Below, piece by piece: positions 45,145 to 54,067 of a stretch of DNA of 64,000 bases. The stretch covers positions 372,001-436,000 of the forward strand of contig NZ_CP014991.1 in NCBI RefSeq assembly GCF_001602095.1, in the 5' to 3' direction. Source of the stretch: Helicobacter himalayensis (lineage in GTDB: Bacteria > Campylobacterota > Campylobacteria > Campylobacterales > Helicobacteraceae). A program made the translations under genes and the position numbers. A model generated the notes under the pieces. That model was not told the origin of the DNA. It saw only the letters and a program-made list of their open reading frames with translations, and ran no database searches. How positions within the stretch are numbered: the first letter of the stretch is position 1; every line of letters starts with the position of its first letter.

Positions 45145-46372
45145 ACAAATTATAAATTTTTTAAATTCCTATGATTACGATATTAGAAAAAGTAGGAACG
45201 CTAGGTGGATTGACCAAAAATGCACTTGCGATGTGTTATCAATTATCGCAGATTGCATTTTAGAATATACAAATTATGACAAGACAATAAAATTTTCTAT
45301 CAATGATATTTGGCAAAGTGAGTATGCAAATGAAAATGTTACCGCTATTTTTTCTAAACCCAGCACAGATTCTACTAGAGCAAAAAATGAATATGATAAA
45401 TTTTTTTCGCAGCCTATAAACTTATTTGCATATAGTCAAGTTTTAAAATGCATAGGCAAAAAAGGAAATAAGAACTTCTTTGTTATCAACAATATAGAGT
45501 TATTAGAATTTATCGCAATGCGTGATATGAATGCTCTTTTATTTTTGCAAATTTATATAGAAAAAGTCTTGCTTGATAGTGGAATCTATGATAATTTTCA
45601 ACATTTTTTAGAGATACAAACTAAAGATAGTTTTAAAAAATTAAAGGATAGTTTTATTAACTTTACAATAGAGCATACACCTATAAATCAAAGCGTTGAA
45701 TGTGGCAGAATCTTTACTAAGATTTTAAATCCCCTTTCCTTTAAGACACGCAAAAAAGGTACAATGAAAGGACATTTATCAAAAACAATCATAACCCTAG
45801 ATGAATTAAAATACAACCGCGTAAATTGGCGTGATGCACATAGTGGAAAAGATAAAAATATGACAAGAAAAGAATATGAGCAAATGGATTTTATAGCACA
45901 AAAATATACGCAATATACCATACAAAAAGCCAAGAAAATCGTCCGCCGTTATAATGATAAATTCAACAATAACTTACCAGAAGTTAAGCAAGATGGCGAA
46001 AATGTAAATGCCACGCAGATTCATCATATATTTCCGGCAAATGAATTTCCAAATATTGCAGATTTTGTAGAAAATCTCATTGCATTAACGCCAAATCAGC
46101 ACTTCTCTTACGCACACCCCAATAATCAAACAAGCCATATTGACAAAGATTTTCAATATATTTGCTTGTTGGCAAAAACTTTTACAATCAAAAATGATTC
46201 TACACAAACTTATAGTTTTAATTGCTATAAAGTTGTTCTAAATATTGGTTTGAATACAGATGTTTTTCTTTCTATTAGTGAATATGACTATGTTGCTTTG
46301 TTGGAAAAAATTGATTATTTTTACTCGGATTTTAACAAATTTACAAACTTAGCAGAACAATATAAAATATGA
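45134..46372 (+). CDS. Type II restriction endonuclease with an HNH site (HpyAV-like)
   Basis: Cognate nuclease of the dual methyltransferase. The HNH (beta-beta-alpha metal) site is visible near residues 292-325: NATQIHHIFPANEFP, then NLIALTPNQHFSYAHP, i.e. His-His, Asn and His in the expected order. The N-terminal 280 residues have no recognised motif and probably read the DNA. I start at ATG 45134 behind AAAGGGG (412 residues); the longer frame to 45032 lies inside the methyltransferase. The 11-base overlap suggests that nuclease translation is coupled to, and later than, the protective methylase. Same arrangement as HP0053/HP0054. The site in this species could differ from CCTTC. Confidence 0.82.
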   Translation: MKNEQIINFLNSYDYDIRKSRNARWIDQKCTCDVLSIIADCILEYTNYDKTIKFSINDIWQSEYANENVTAIFSKPSTDSTRAKNEYDKFFSQPINLFAYSQVLKCIGKKGNKNFFVINNIELLEFIAMRDMNALLFLQIYIEKVLLDSGIYDNFQHFLEIQTKDSFKKLKDSFINFTIEHTPINQSVECGRIFTKILNPLSFKTRKKGTMKGHLSKTIITLDELKYNRVNWRDAHSGKDKNMTRKEYEQMDFIAQKYTQYTIQKAKKIVRRYNDKFNNNLPEVKQDGENVNATQIHHIFPANEFPNIADFVENLIALTPNQHFSYAHPNNQTSHIDKDFQYICLLAKTFTIKNDSTQTYSFNCYKVVLNIGLNTDVFLSISEYDYVALLEKIDYFYSDFNKFTNLAEQYKI

Positions 46373-46373
46373 A

Positions 46374-46707
46374 TATTATGATGAGAGAAAACGAGTGAGC
46401 CATCCGGACTCTATCTTTAAAGACAAAAAAGACCAAATTCATGTTTTTGAGGTAAAAAGCGTAAATGCGAGTAAATCTCAAAGTATAGAAAAGGAAGCCT
46501 ATAAACAAAAGATAAAAAGGCTAAAGCAAGCGTATTTATTTGCTAGCAAAATCACGGGGATATATCTTTTATTTGCCTGTGAAAGTATGGAAAGATTGGC
46601 AGATATGGTGTGTGGAAAATGGCGAAATTCTGCATGAGAATATGAATAAGGCGATGTTTGAAAAGAAGTTTAAAGATGAGTTTGAAAAAGATAAAAAAAG
46701 CCATTGA
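46374..46707 (+). pseudogene. 3' stump of a type III restriction subunit gene (res)
   Basis: The frame opens directly at the nuclease stop: EYYDERKRVSHPDSIFKDKK, then DQIHVFEVKSVN. The PD and EVK pair spaced in this way is the nuclease motif of the C-terminal PD-(D/E)XK domain of type III Res proteins. One frameshift near 46560-46575 moves the reading frame by one base; in the second frame the text continues PVKVWKDWQIWCVENGEI and ends at TGA 46705-46707. The helicase part, several hundred residues, is missing. Together with the mod stump at 42414 it frames the type II pair. A GTG at 46395 opens an 80-codon frame, but it is not a real gene start. Confidence 0.75.
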
Positions 46708-46758
46708 TAAGCCAAACTAAAAAAGAGCAAATTTTTTATACCATAAAGAGATTCTTAC

Positions 46759-46767
46759 TGCTATAAT
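46759..46767 (+). promoter_or_regulatory. Extended -10 promoter element of the phosphoesterase-rnr operon
   Basis: TGCTATAAT, a perfect match to the extended -10 consensus, followed by TGCGCG; 46 bases before the TTG start at 46813. Confidence 0.75.
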
Positions 46768-46812
46768 TGCGCGTTTTTCTTAAAAATTTATTCCACATTT
46801 TAAGGCACAAAT

Positions 46813-47499
46813 TTGCATTATTTTTTGACACGCGATACCTTTTTGATATCAGATTCTCACTTCGGACACGAAGCTGCATTAACAAAAGAGCCTTTGCGTC
46901 TAAAAAGTGCGCTTGAACACGGATTTAAGGATTTTGATTCTTATAGCGTGCATTTGTGGAATAGCGCAGTTGATAAAGAAGCAAGAATCTGGCATTTGGG
47001 GGATTTATACTTTGGCAAAGGCTACAAGATTCTAAAAAAGCTCAATGGTCAAAAGACGCTCATTGTGGGAAATAACGACATTGGCAAGTTTGAGTATGTC
47101 AAGGGGCTAAAATCTTGGTATGTGTGCTCTAAGCTCTCTTTGCAGATTCCAGAGCGCAAGCTCATCAAAGAGCGTTTGAAACTGCAATTTGGCAAAGAGT
47201 GCTTGAAAAATATTTACTTAAATGCGGTGGTGTGTGATTTTGAAGGCGAGCGCATTATGTTTTCGCATTTTCCTGTGTTTAATCGCAAGGTGCGCGATAG
47301 GTTTGGTGCGGCGCGCGATATGCTTGATGAGACTTTCAAGCTTGCGCAATGTTCGCTAAATATCCACGGACATTTGCATTCACGCGATAGTGGCAATAGC
47401 TTTTGTGTCAATGTAAGTTGCGAGCGACTGCATTTCAAACCGCGCAAATTAGGGGAGATTTTGCATTTTTATAAGAAAAAGGTTGCGACGTATGATTGA
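46813..47499 (+). CDS. Calcineurin-like metallophosphoesterase
   Basis: Small cytoplasmic phosphoesterase of unknown substrate. Metal-binding blocks: FLISDSHFGHEAA (residues 10-22), WHLGDLYFG near 60, LIVGNNDIG near 82 (GNHD-like, with N in place of H), MFSHFPVF near 152 and NIHGHLHSRD near 190. 228 residues. The start is TTG 46813 with TAAGG upstream, after a consensus promoter. It overlaps RNase R by 8 bases, so it heads the rnr-holA-rpsF-ssb-rpsR block. In H. pylori a related protein (HP1042 type) occurs elsewhere, as I recall. A role in RNA turnover is only suggested by position. Confidence 0.82.
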   Translation: MHYFLTRDTFLISDSHFGHEAALTKEPLRLKSALEHGFKDFDSYSVHLWNSAVDKEARIWHLGDLYFGKGYKILKKLNGQKTLIVGNNDIGKFEYVKGLKSWYVCSKLSLQIPERKLIKERLKLQFGKECLKNIYLNAVVCDFEGERIMFSHFPVFNRKVRDRFGAARDMLDETFKLAQCSLNIHGHLHSRDSGNSFCVNVSCERLHFKPRKLGEILHFYKKKVATYD

Positions 47500-49585
47500 A
47501 TTTTTTTATAGCCTTATTAATGGCATCGCGCTTGAGGCACTCACGTCAAAGCAACAAGAGATTTTGCAAAAGCTCTTAAAAATGGGCGTTTTGGAGCAAA
47601 TCAAAAAAGAGACCTACAAGCTAAAATCTGATCTTTTAATCGGCGCAGTTGATGTGAGCGCGGACTTTAGGCGTGCGTTTGTAAGTGTGTTTAATGCAGG
47701 ATTTAAAAAGGATTTGCTTTTAAAAAACTACCCAAAAAGTATTGCAAAGGGTGATATTATCATCACAAAGCTTACTAACCAAAAGCAGGGCAAGCGCAGA
47801 GGCGCGATGAGCTATAAGCAAGTGGCGTGTTTTGTAAGCACGCTTTTAGTGAAAGAGCGTATTGGAATCTGCAAGCTTACGCGCAAAAATAATGACAAAA
47901 ATAGCGAGATTTTAGCTTGCAACTTGCACGATAAAAGCCTTTTGCGATTGCAAGCCTCTCAAAAAGCGCTCAAAGCCCTGCCACCTGAATGCGTGCTAAA
48001 AGTCAATCTCAAAACCTATGAAATCCTAGAAGTGCTTGGGAGCTTTGAAGATGAAAGCATTGATGAGCGCATTTGTTTGGAGCAATATAATATACAAAAA
48101 GAATTTAGCACCCAAGCTTTGCAAATCGCTCAAAGTTATGGTGAGCGCGTGAAAAAGTGTCATTATAAGGACAGAAAAGATTACACAAAAATTCCTTTTT
48201 ACGTTATTGACCCAAAGGGTGCAAAAGACCACGATGACGCGATTTACTATGATAAAAAGCACAAAAAATTATATGTGGCAATCGCTGATGTAAGCGAATA
48301 TGTGCCAAAAAATAGTGCGCTTGATAAAGAGGCGCGTGCGCGGAGTTTTAGCGTGTATTTTCCAGAATCTGTTGTGCCAATGCTTCCGCCTAGCCTTTCA
48401 AACAATCTTTGCTCGCTTAAAGAAAAAGAATTGCGCCTAGCGCTTGTGTGGGAAATAGAGCTGAAAAAATCCCGCGTGTGCGAGTGGGTGCTAAATCTTG
48501 GTATCATCAAGGTGCAAAAAAGCTTTGATTATGAGGAAGTTGATTTTTTGCTAGATTCTAAAAGTGCGCCAAAATGGCTTAAAAAATATGCAAAAGTTGT
48601 AAAAAAACTGCGCGCCAAACGTCTAGAAAGCGGCTATGACTTCCAGAATCCCGAGCCAAAAATCACACTTGAAAATGATAAAAGTGTAAAAGAGATTAGT
48701 CTAAATTTTGCCACGCGCTCTCATCACATCATCGAAGAATCTATGTTGCTTGCAAATGTGGCTAGTGCGCATTTGTTAGATTCTCTTCCCACACAAGGGC
48801 TTTTTAGAATCCACCAAAACCCGCGAGATTCTAAGGTTTCTGAACTTTTAAATTACATTGAAAAGCTTGGTGTGCCACTTTTGAGAGAATGCGAGTTTGC
48901 GGACTTTGAGCGCACACAGCAAGAACAGCATGCACAAGACACCGCGCTTCACGCGCAAATTTCTTTTACGCAATTATGGGCAGATTCTCGCGGTATGCGT
49001 GAGATTGTGGATTCTATGATTATTCGCTTTTTTGCTAAAGCTGCCTATGCGCCTACACCGCACGCGCATTTTGGGTTAGGATTTTCACGCTATACGCATT
49101 TTACCTCGCCTATTCGTCGTTATTGTGATTTGTGTGTGCATAGAATCTTAAAGGATTTTTTATTAGGAAAAAAGCTTCCAAAAGCTTGGGGAGCGGATTT
49201 TATCGCGTGCGAGATTAATCTAAAAGAGCGCAATATCAATTTTTTACAAAGAGATTTTTTGGATTTAAAATATATGCGTTTTGTGCGTAAAAAGCAGAGT
49301 TTGGGAGAGACATTGCAATTGCGCGCGGTGCTTTTAGACTCTCAAAATTTGCAATGCGTAGCATTAGAGCTTATCCCGCAAGCAAGGATTTTTTTACACC
49401 CGCGCACACAAAGGGAGCTTCGCGCATTAGGCGAGATTGATTGTTTTAGCACGCTTTTTGTGAGGATTATTGGGACTTCAGATTTTGGAGAAATTTTTGC
49501 TGAGGTTATAGACTTACCCAAAGCCACAAAGCCACGAGCTGCATTAAAAATTGCATCAAAAAAAAGCCCCAAAAAGATGAATTAA
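47492..49585 (+). CDS. rnr: Ribonuclease R
   Basis: 3'-5' exoribonuclease of the RNase II family that degrades structured RNA. The RNB catalytic domain starts near residue 238 with DPKGAKDHDDAIYYD, which has the metal-binding Asp set, continues with SFSVYFPESVVPMLPPSLSN and ends with YTHFTSPIRRYCDLCVHRIL near 530-550. The N-terminal cold-shock region is short, and the C-terminal S1 domain is barely recognisable (VLLDSQNLQCVALELI, LFVRIIGTSDFGEIF). 697 residues, short for RNase R but as in HP1248. ATG 47492 overlaps the phosphoesterase stop. Confidence 0.92.
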   Translation: MIEFFYSLINGIALEALTSKQQEILQKLLKMGVLEQIKKETYKLKSDLLIGAVDVSADFRRAFVSVFNAGFKKDLLLKNYPKSIAKGDIIITKLTNQKQGKRRGAMSYKQVACFVSTLLVKERIGICKLTRKNNDKNSEILACNLHDKSLLRLQASQKALKALPPECVLKVNLKTYEILEVLGSFEDESIDERICLEQYNIQKEFSTQALQIAQSYGERVKKCHYKDRKDYTKIPFYVIDPKGAKDHDDAIYYDKKHKKLYVAIADVSEYVPKNSALDKEARARSFSVYFPESVVPMLPPSLSNNLCSLKEKELRLALVWEIELKKSRVCEWVLNLGIIKVQKSFDYEEVDFLLDSKSAPKWLKKYAKVVKKLRAKRLESGYDFQNPEPKITLENDKSVKEISLNFATRSHHIIEESMLLANVASAHLLDSLPTQGLFRIHQNPRDSKVSELLNYIEKLGVPLLRECEFADFERTQQEQHAQDTALHAQISFTQLWADSRGMREIVDSMIIRFFAKAAYAPTPHAHFGLGFSRYTHFTSPIRRYCDLCVHRILKDFLLGKKLPKAWGADFIACEINLKERNINFLQRDFLDLKYMRFVRKKQSLGETLQLRAVLLDSQNLQCVALELIPQARIFLHPRTQRELRALGEIDCFSTLFVRIIGTSDFGEIFAEVIDLPKATKPRAALKIASKKSPKKMN

Positions 49586-49601
49586 AAAATGAGTGAAATC
49601 A

Positions 49602-50618
49602 ATGTATAAAAAAGAATTAGATTCTCTTTTAAATAAGTCAAATAGCCTGCCTCGAGCGTATTTGCTCTATGGTGCAAGTGAATTTTATATTTCGCATTAT
49701 GGAAGTAAGATTGCAAAAATTCTTGCGCAGGATCAAGAGGTGCAAAGATTTTATTTTGAGGAATGCGATATGAATCAGATTTACACGCTTTTATCGCAAA
49801 ACTCGCTTTTTGGTGATAAGAGTTTTTTGCTTTTGCGCCTTGATAAAAAGTTGGATAAAAAAACTTGCGAAAAGCTTTTGGGTGCGTTAGCAAATAATAT
49901 GGAAAATGCGCTTATTATCGAGTTTCACGCATCAAGTGCTAAAAGTAGCACGCAATATATGCAGGATTGTCGCGCATTTGTTGCAAGCTTCAAAAGTCCG
50001 AAAGTCCCTGTGGCGGAGGTGCGCTTTTTTGAGCCAAGCTTGAGTGAATGTATGCAGATTTTGCAAGGGCGCACAAAGGAGCTAAATATCGCGCTAAAGA
50101 CGGAGGATTTGCGCTATGTTTTGGAATTGCAAAATAATAATATTGCCATTGCGTTAAAAGAGCTAGAGAAATTTTGCATAGGTGTGGATTCTCTAGGGAT
50201 AAAGCAGATTGAAAGCCAAAGCGTGCGCTTTTTGAGCGAAGGTGTGGCGAGCTTTAGCGTTGAGGAGCTTAATTGCGCGATAATGGAGAAAAAGCCGTTT
50301 TTGAAAATTTTGCAGACAATTTATGAAGAGGGAATTGATGAGATGTCGCTAATTAGGGAAGTGGAGCGATTTTTTTACCAACTTTTTTTGTTTTTCTCTT
50401 ATATTAAAACAAAGGGCGCACCAAATGCAGCAGAAATCTTGGGTTTTTCCCCGCCAAGGCATATTGTTGAGCGTCAAAGTCGGTATTGTATAAGTTTAAA
50501 GGAGCAGGATTATGCAAAGGTTTTTGAGCTTCTTAATCAATGGCATATGGATTGTATGAGCGGAAAAAGTAAAAATGGCATTACGACTTTAATAAAAATT
50601 CAAGCTATGTTGCGCTAA
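49602..50618 (+). CDS. holA: DNA polymerase III delta subunit
   Basis: Clamp-loader subunit that opens the sliding clamp. YLLYGASEFYISHYG near residue 20 corresponds to the N-terminal fold (a P-loop-like region without a functional Walker motif, as usual for delta). ALKELEKFCIG near 175 and the helical C-terminal collar domain follow. The protein is divergent, as in other Campylobacterota. About 338 residues. It lies between rnr and rpsF exactly as HP1247. I use ATG 49602; GTG 49593 is possible. It follows rnr with 16 bases between. Confidence 0.85.
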   Translation: MYKKELDSLLNKSNSLPRAYLLYGASEFYISHYGSKIAKILAQDQEVQRFYFEECDMNQIYTLLSQNSLFGDKSFLLLRLDKKLDKKTCEKLLGALANNMENALIIEFHASSAKSSTQYMQDCRAFVASFKSPKVPVAEVRFFEPSLSECMQILQGRTKELNIALKTEDLRYVLELQNNNIAIALKELEKFCIGVDSLGIKQIESQSVRFLSEGVASFSVEELNCAIMEKKPFLKILQTIYEEGIDEMSLIREVERFFYQLFLFFSYIKTKGAPNAAEILGFSPPRHIVERQSRYCISLKEQDYAKVFELLNQWHMDCMSGKSKNGITTLIKIQAMLR

Positions 50619-50727
50619 AATCGCGCGCTTCTTCGTAAAAGAAGCCTAAGAAAAAAAAGAAAAAGCCTTGCTCTTTTGGGATTTTTAGAATCTATAAAAA
50701 GGGCGGTAACACCAAAAGGAGAAAAGT

Positions 50728-51162
50728 ATGAGACACTACGAGACGATGTTTATCCTAAAACCCACGCTTGTGGAAGAGGAAATCAAAACAAAAATCGAAA
50801 TCTTTAAGGAAGTCATTACAAAAAATGGCGGAGAGATTGAAACTTGCCTAGATATGGGAATGCGCAACCTTGCGTATGAGATTGAAAAAAACAAGCGCGG
50901 TTATTACTTTGTGATTTATTTCAAAGCAGAGCCTTCGCTGATTGCGGAATTAGAACGCAATTATAGAATCAATGAAGATGTGTTGCGCTTTATTGTTATT
51001 AAATATGAAAACAAAAAAGAGCAAAAAGCGTGGCAAACCCTTGTAGATAGGGCAAACAACAAGCCAGAACAAAAAAAAGAAAGCAAGAAAAAAGTCAGTG
51101 AATCTGCAAAAGAGGAAACTCAAAGCACAGATTCTCAAGTCCAAGATTCTGCGGAATCTTAA
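50728..51162 (+). CDS. rpsF: 30S ribosomal protein S6
   Basis: Binds 16S rRNA as a dimer with S18 in the 30S platform. Begins [18 protein letters not shown] and contains [20 protein letters not shown] and [16 protein letters not shown]. The first 100 residues are the S6 fold; residues about 110-144 form a charged, low-complexity tail (Lys/Glu/Ser) longer than in most S6. ATG follows AAAAGGAG. Co-transcribed with ssb and rpsR, the classical S6-SSB-S18 operon. The 109-base leader might carry the S6:S18 autoregulatory RNA known from many bacteria, but I could not identify it. Confidence 0.97.
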   Translation: MRHYETMFILKPTLVEEEIKTKIEIFKEVITKNGGEIETCLDMGMRNLAYEIEKNKRGYYFVIYFKAEPSLIAELERNYRINEDVLRFIVIKYENKKEQKAWQTLVDRANNKPEQKKESKKKVSESAKEETQSTDSQVQDSAES

Positions 51163-51202
51163 AGGCACTTTTAAGCTAGAGGCTTAAAGGAAAGGGAAAG
51201 GT

Positions 51203-51703
51203 ATGTTTAATAAGGTTATTATCGTTGGTAATTTGACGCGTGATGTGGAGTTGCGCTATTTGCCAAGCGGTAGCGCGGTAGCCACTTTGGGGCTTGCGTC
51301 AAATCGTCGCTACAATAAGCAAGATGGCACAAAGGCTGAAGAAGTGTGCTTTGTAGATGTCAAGCTTTTTGGTAGAAGTGCAGAGGTGGCAAATCAATAC
51401 CTAAGAAGCGGTTCAAAGGTGCTTATTGAAGGGCGACTTTCATTTGAATCGTGGGTGGATCAAAGCGGACAAAAACGTTCAAAACATAGCATTGTCGCTG
51501 AAAATATGCAAATGATGGGTTCTAAAGTGCAAAATTCTGATAATTACGGAAATGCTGAATATGAATCTAATCAATCCTACCAGCAAGCTCCACGCGTGCC
51601 ACAGCGGGCATATAGTACCCAAGCGCAACAAAACCAACCAAATAATGCTTATAGCCAAAATATCCCTGAAATCAACATTGACGACGAAGATATACCATTT
51701 TAA
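51203..51703 (+). CDS. ssb: Single-stranded DNA-binding protein
   Basis: Protects single-stranded DNA in replication and repair. The OB fold starts [19 protein letters not shown] and includes [10 protein letters not shown] and [18 protein letters not shown], followed by [14 protein letters not shown] disordered Gln/Asn-rich linker (about 112-155) leads to the acidic tip [10 protein letters not shown] that binds partner proteins. PriA, a known SSB-tip partner, is encoded two genes downstream. 166 residues. ATG follows AAAGG. Confidence 0.97.
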   Translation: MFNKVIIVGNLTRDVELRYLPSGSAVATLGLASNRRYNKQDGTKAEEVCFVDVKLFGRSAEVANQYLRSGSKVLIEGRLSFESWVDQSGQKRSKHSIVAENMQMMGSKVQNSDNYGNAEYESNQSYQQAPRVPQRAYSTQAQQNQPNNAYSQNIPEINIDDEDIPF

Positions 51704-51717
51704 TCAAAGGAGAAACT

Positions 51718-51972
51718 ATGGAAAAGAAAAAATACTCAAAACGCTACTGCCGCTACACTGAAGCAAAGCTCGAATTTATCGATTACAAAGATATTGAAAT
51801 GCTTAAGCATTCTCTCTCTGAGCGATACAAAATTATGCCAAGACGTCTTACAGGTAACACAAAACGTTGGCAGGAAAATGTCGAAGTGGCAATCAAGCGC
51901 GCACGCCAAATGGCGCTAATCCCTTATATTGTGGATAGAAAAAAGGTTGTTGAAAATCCTTTCAAAATCTAA
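51718..51972 (+). CDS. rpsR: 30S ribosomal protein S18
   Basis: Partner of S6 in the 30S platform. 84 residues with [40 protein letters not shown] and [10 protein letters not shown], the conserved S18 core; highly basic. ATG follows AAAGGAG 14 bases after ssb, closing the S6-SSB-S18 operon. The N-terminus retains one Cys (CRYTEAK), not the zinc-binding set of some bacteria. Confidence 0.97.
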   Translation: MEKKKYSKRYCRYTEAKLEFIDYKDIEMLKHSLSERYKIMPRRLTGNTKRWQENVEVAIKRARQMALIPYIVDRKKVVENPFKI

Positions 51973-52061
51973 TTTTGCCAGAATCTAAACTTCAAAAATC
52001 ACGCGCTTTGCAAGGATGCAAAAGCCTTTATGCGCGTGTAAGAGTTTAAAAAAGATTTTTT

Positions 52062-53972
52062 ATGCAAGATTCTCACTTCGCCCTTATCGCGCCACTTGGG
52101 CTAAATTCCCCCCTGCTTACTTACAAAATCCCGCAAGATTGCAAGCTTTATGATATTGTAGAAATTGACTTGAAGCAAAAACAGCTTGTTGGTGTAGTGG
52201 TGAAGTTTCTTAAGGAAGTAGATTCTAAATTGCAAGAAAAATGCAAGCTCGCAAAGAAAAGTGAAGCAGAGTTTTTACCTTTTCAAAAATTGTTAGCTGA
52301 GTTTATTGCAAGCTATTATTGCGCGAGTTTTTCTCAAACTTTTGCACTTTTTACCCCGCAAAAAAACGCGCAAATTTCACAAAGTCCGCAAACCCAGCAG
52401 ACCTCACAAACTCTAACTTTCCCCCTCCCCACACTTTCACCAAAACAGCAAGAGGCACTCGCCTGCGCGCTAGATTCTCAAAATATGCTCCTTTTTGGCG
52501 ACACAGGAAGTGGGAAAACTGAAATTTATATGCACCTTATCGCGCATACACTCTCTCTAGGCAAAAATGCGTTATTTCTAATGCCAGAGATTGCACTCAC
52601 ACCGCAGATCGAACAACGTTTGAAAAAAGTTTTTGGCTCGCTAGTGGGAATCTGGCATAGCAAAATCACGCGTGCCAAAAAACAAGAACTTTTAGATTCT
52701 CTAAATAATGGTGAAATACGAATCATCGCAGGAGCGCGCTCGGCGCTTTTTTTGCCACTTCAAAATTTAGGGCAAATCATCGTTGATGAAGAGCACGATG
52801 ATGCGTATAAATCCCAAAACACCCCGCGCTACAATGCACGCGATTTGGTGCTTTATATTGTCAAAAAGACGGATATTAAAGCCACGCTTGGCTCTGCTAC
52901 GCCTAGCCTTAATACTTATGTAAATGCGCTTAAAAATAACGCGCTTTTTCGCCTTAAAGGCACATATTTTGGTGCAAGTAAAAGTATTCTTTTTAGCTCT
53001 GAGCCACCACTTTGTGAATCTATGATTGCACGCATTGCAAAGGTGTGTGAAAATCAAAAGCAGGTTATCGTCTTTCTTCCTACACGCGCGCATTTTAAAA
53101 GCCTTTTTTGTCAAGATTGTGGGCATAAGATGCAATGCAAATTTTGCTCTGTGAATATGAGCGTGCATTTAGAAAAAAATGCGCTTATGTGCCATTATTG
53201 TGGCTTTTCTCAAGTTATCCCAAAGCTTTGCCCGCAGTGTGAAAGTCCAAATTTGCAAAGTCAAAGAATTGGTACGCAAGAATTTGCTAAAGAGTTAGAA
53301 TCTGCCCTACCTTACCTTAAAATTGGCATTTTTGATAGGGATCATATCACCACGCATAAAAAGCTTAATGCCACACTCAAAAGCTTTAATGATAAAAAAA
53401 TCGATGTGCTAGTTGGCACGCAAATGCTTAGCAAAGGGCACGATTATCATAATGTTGCGCTTTGCGTGGTTGTGGGGATTGACTATGTCTTAAATGCGAT
53501 TGATTATAGGGCAAATGAGCGCGCGATGAGTTTGCTTATACAAATCGCTGGGCGCACCGGGAGAAAAGAAGCGGGAGCGGTGTTGGTGCAGAGTGTGAAT
53601 AGTGATTTTTTTGCACGTTTTGGGTTGGATTATGAGCTTTTCTTACAAGATGAGTTGCAAAATCGCGTGAAAATCTACCCGCCATTTATGCGCCTTGCAA
53701 ATCTCTCCTTTTCGCATACAAAAGAATCTTACGCGCGAAGTCAAATGGAATGTGTCCTGTCGCTTTTACAAAGCGCAAAAAAAGCGCAGAATCTTTGTTT
53801 TGAAATCGTTGGCGCAAAGTCTTCAGAGATTAAATTACTCAAGGGCAAATATCGCTACAATATCTTTCTGCGCGCAGATTCTAGCCTTGCACTAAGAAGC
53901 GCGATAATGCACGCACGCAAAAATGTAAATTTTAGCTTTGAGATTGACGTTGATCCTTTGAGTGTTTTGTGA
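52062..53972 (+). CDS. priA: Primosomal replication restart helicase PriA
   Basis: Reloads the replisome at stalled forks. A reduced N-terminal DNA-binding domain (1-115) precedes the helicase: Walker A GDTGSGKTEIYMH near residue 147, DEEHDDAYKSQ near 243, GSATPS near 277. The zinc-binding insert uses Cys pairs in CQDCGHKMQCKFC, CHYCG and CPQCESP (about 350-400). GTQMLSKGHDYHNV and QIAGRTGRKEAGAVLVQ are motifs V and VI. 636 residues, shorter than E. coli PriA but usual here. ATG has weak GATTTTTT upstream and no clear ribosome site. Confidence 0.95.
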   Translation: MQDSHFALIAPLGLNSPLLTYKIPQDCKLYDIVEIDLKQKQLVGVVVKFLKEVDSKLQEKCKLAKKSEAEFLPFQKLLAEFIASYYCASFSQTFALFTPQKNAQISQSPQTQQTSQTLTFPLPTLSPKQQEALACALDSQNMLLFGDTGSGKTEIYMHLIAHTLSLGKNALFLMPEIALTPQIEQRLKKVFGSLVGIWHSKITRAKKQELLDSLNNGEIRIIAGARSALFLPLQNLGQIIVDEEHDDAYKSQNTPRYNARDLVLYIVKKTDIKATLGSATPSLNTYVNALKNNALFRLKGTYFGASKSILFSSEPPLCESMIARIAKVCENQKQVIVFLPTRAHFKSLFCQDCGHKMQCKFCSVNMSVHLEKNALMCHYCGFSQVIPKLCPQCESPNLQSQRIGTQEFAKELESALPYLKIGIFDRDHITTHKKLNATLKSFNDKKIDVLVGTQMLSKGHDYHNVALCVVVGIDYVLNAIDYRANERAMSLLIQIAGRTGRKEAGAVLVQSVNSDFFARFGLDYELFLQDELQNRVKIYPPFMRLANLSFSHTKESYARSQMECVLSLLQSAKKAQNLCFEIVGAKSSEIKLLKGKYRYNIFLRADSSLALRSAIMHARKNVNFSFEIDVDPLSVL

Positions 53973-54002
53973 GATTCTGAAAATCTTTAAGTAAAAATTA
54001 GC

Positions 54003-54008
54003 TAGAAT
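54003..54008 (+). promoter_or_regulatory. -10 element of the acyltransferase gene
   Basis: TAGAAT in TTAGCTAGAATCTGCC, 60 bases before the TTG start at 54068. It coincides with the abundant AGAATCT heptamer, so it could be that motif instead. Confidence 0.35.
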
Positions 54009-54067
54009 CTGCCCCCATACAAAGCTTACAACTTAAAATTTGAAACTAAAATTTGCAAGGAAAAAAT

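Noticed and set aside
46395-46637. 80-codon frame starting at GTG 46395 as a separate gene
   Set aside because: The frame continues upstream to the nuclease stop and the text matches the inside of a type III Res C-terminus; it is part of a pseudogene.
50627-50645. Hairpin GCTTCTT-cgtaa-AAGAAGC between holA and rpsF
   Set aside because: Followed by A-rich and not T-rich sequence, so not a terminator on the plus strand. It might belong to an S6:S18 leader, but I could not match the known motif.
51553-51600. [10 protein letters not shown] in the SSB linker resembles the repeat peptide AEYERE
   Set aside because: Only a few residues match, and Gln/Asn/Tyr-rich linkers are normal in SSB; the DNA shows no longer match to the repeat.
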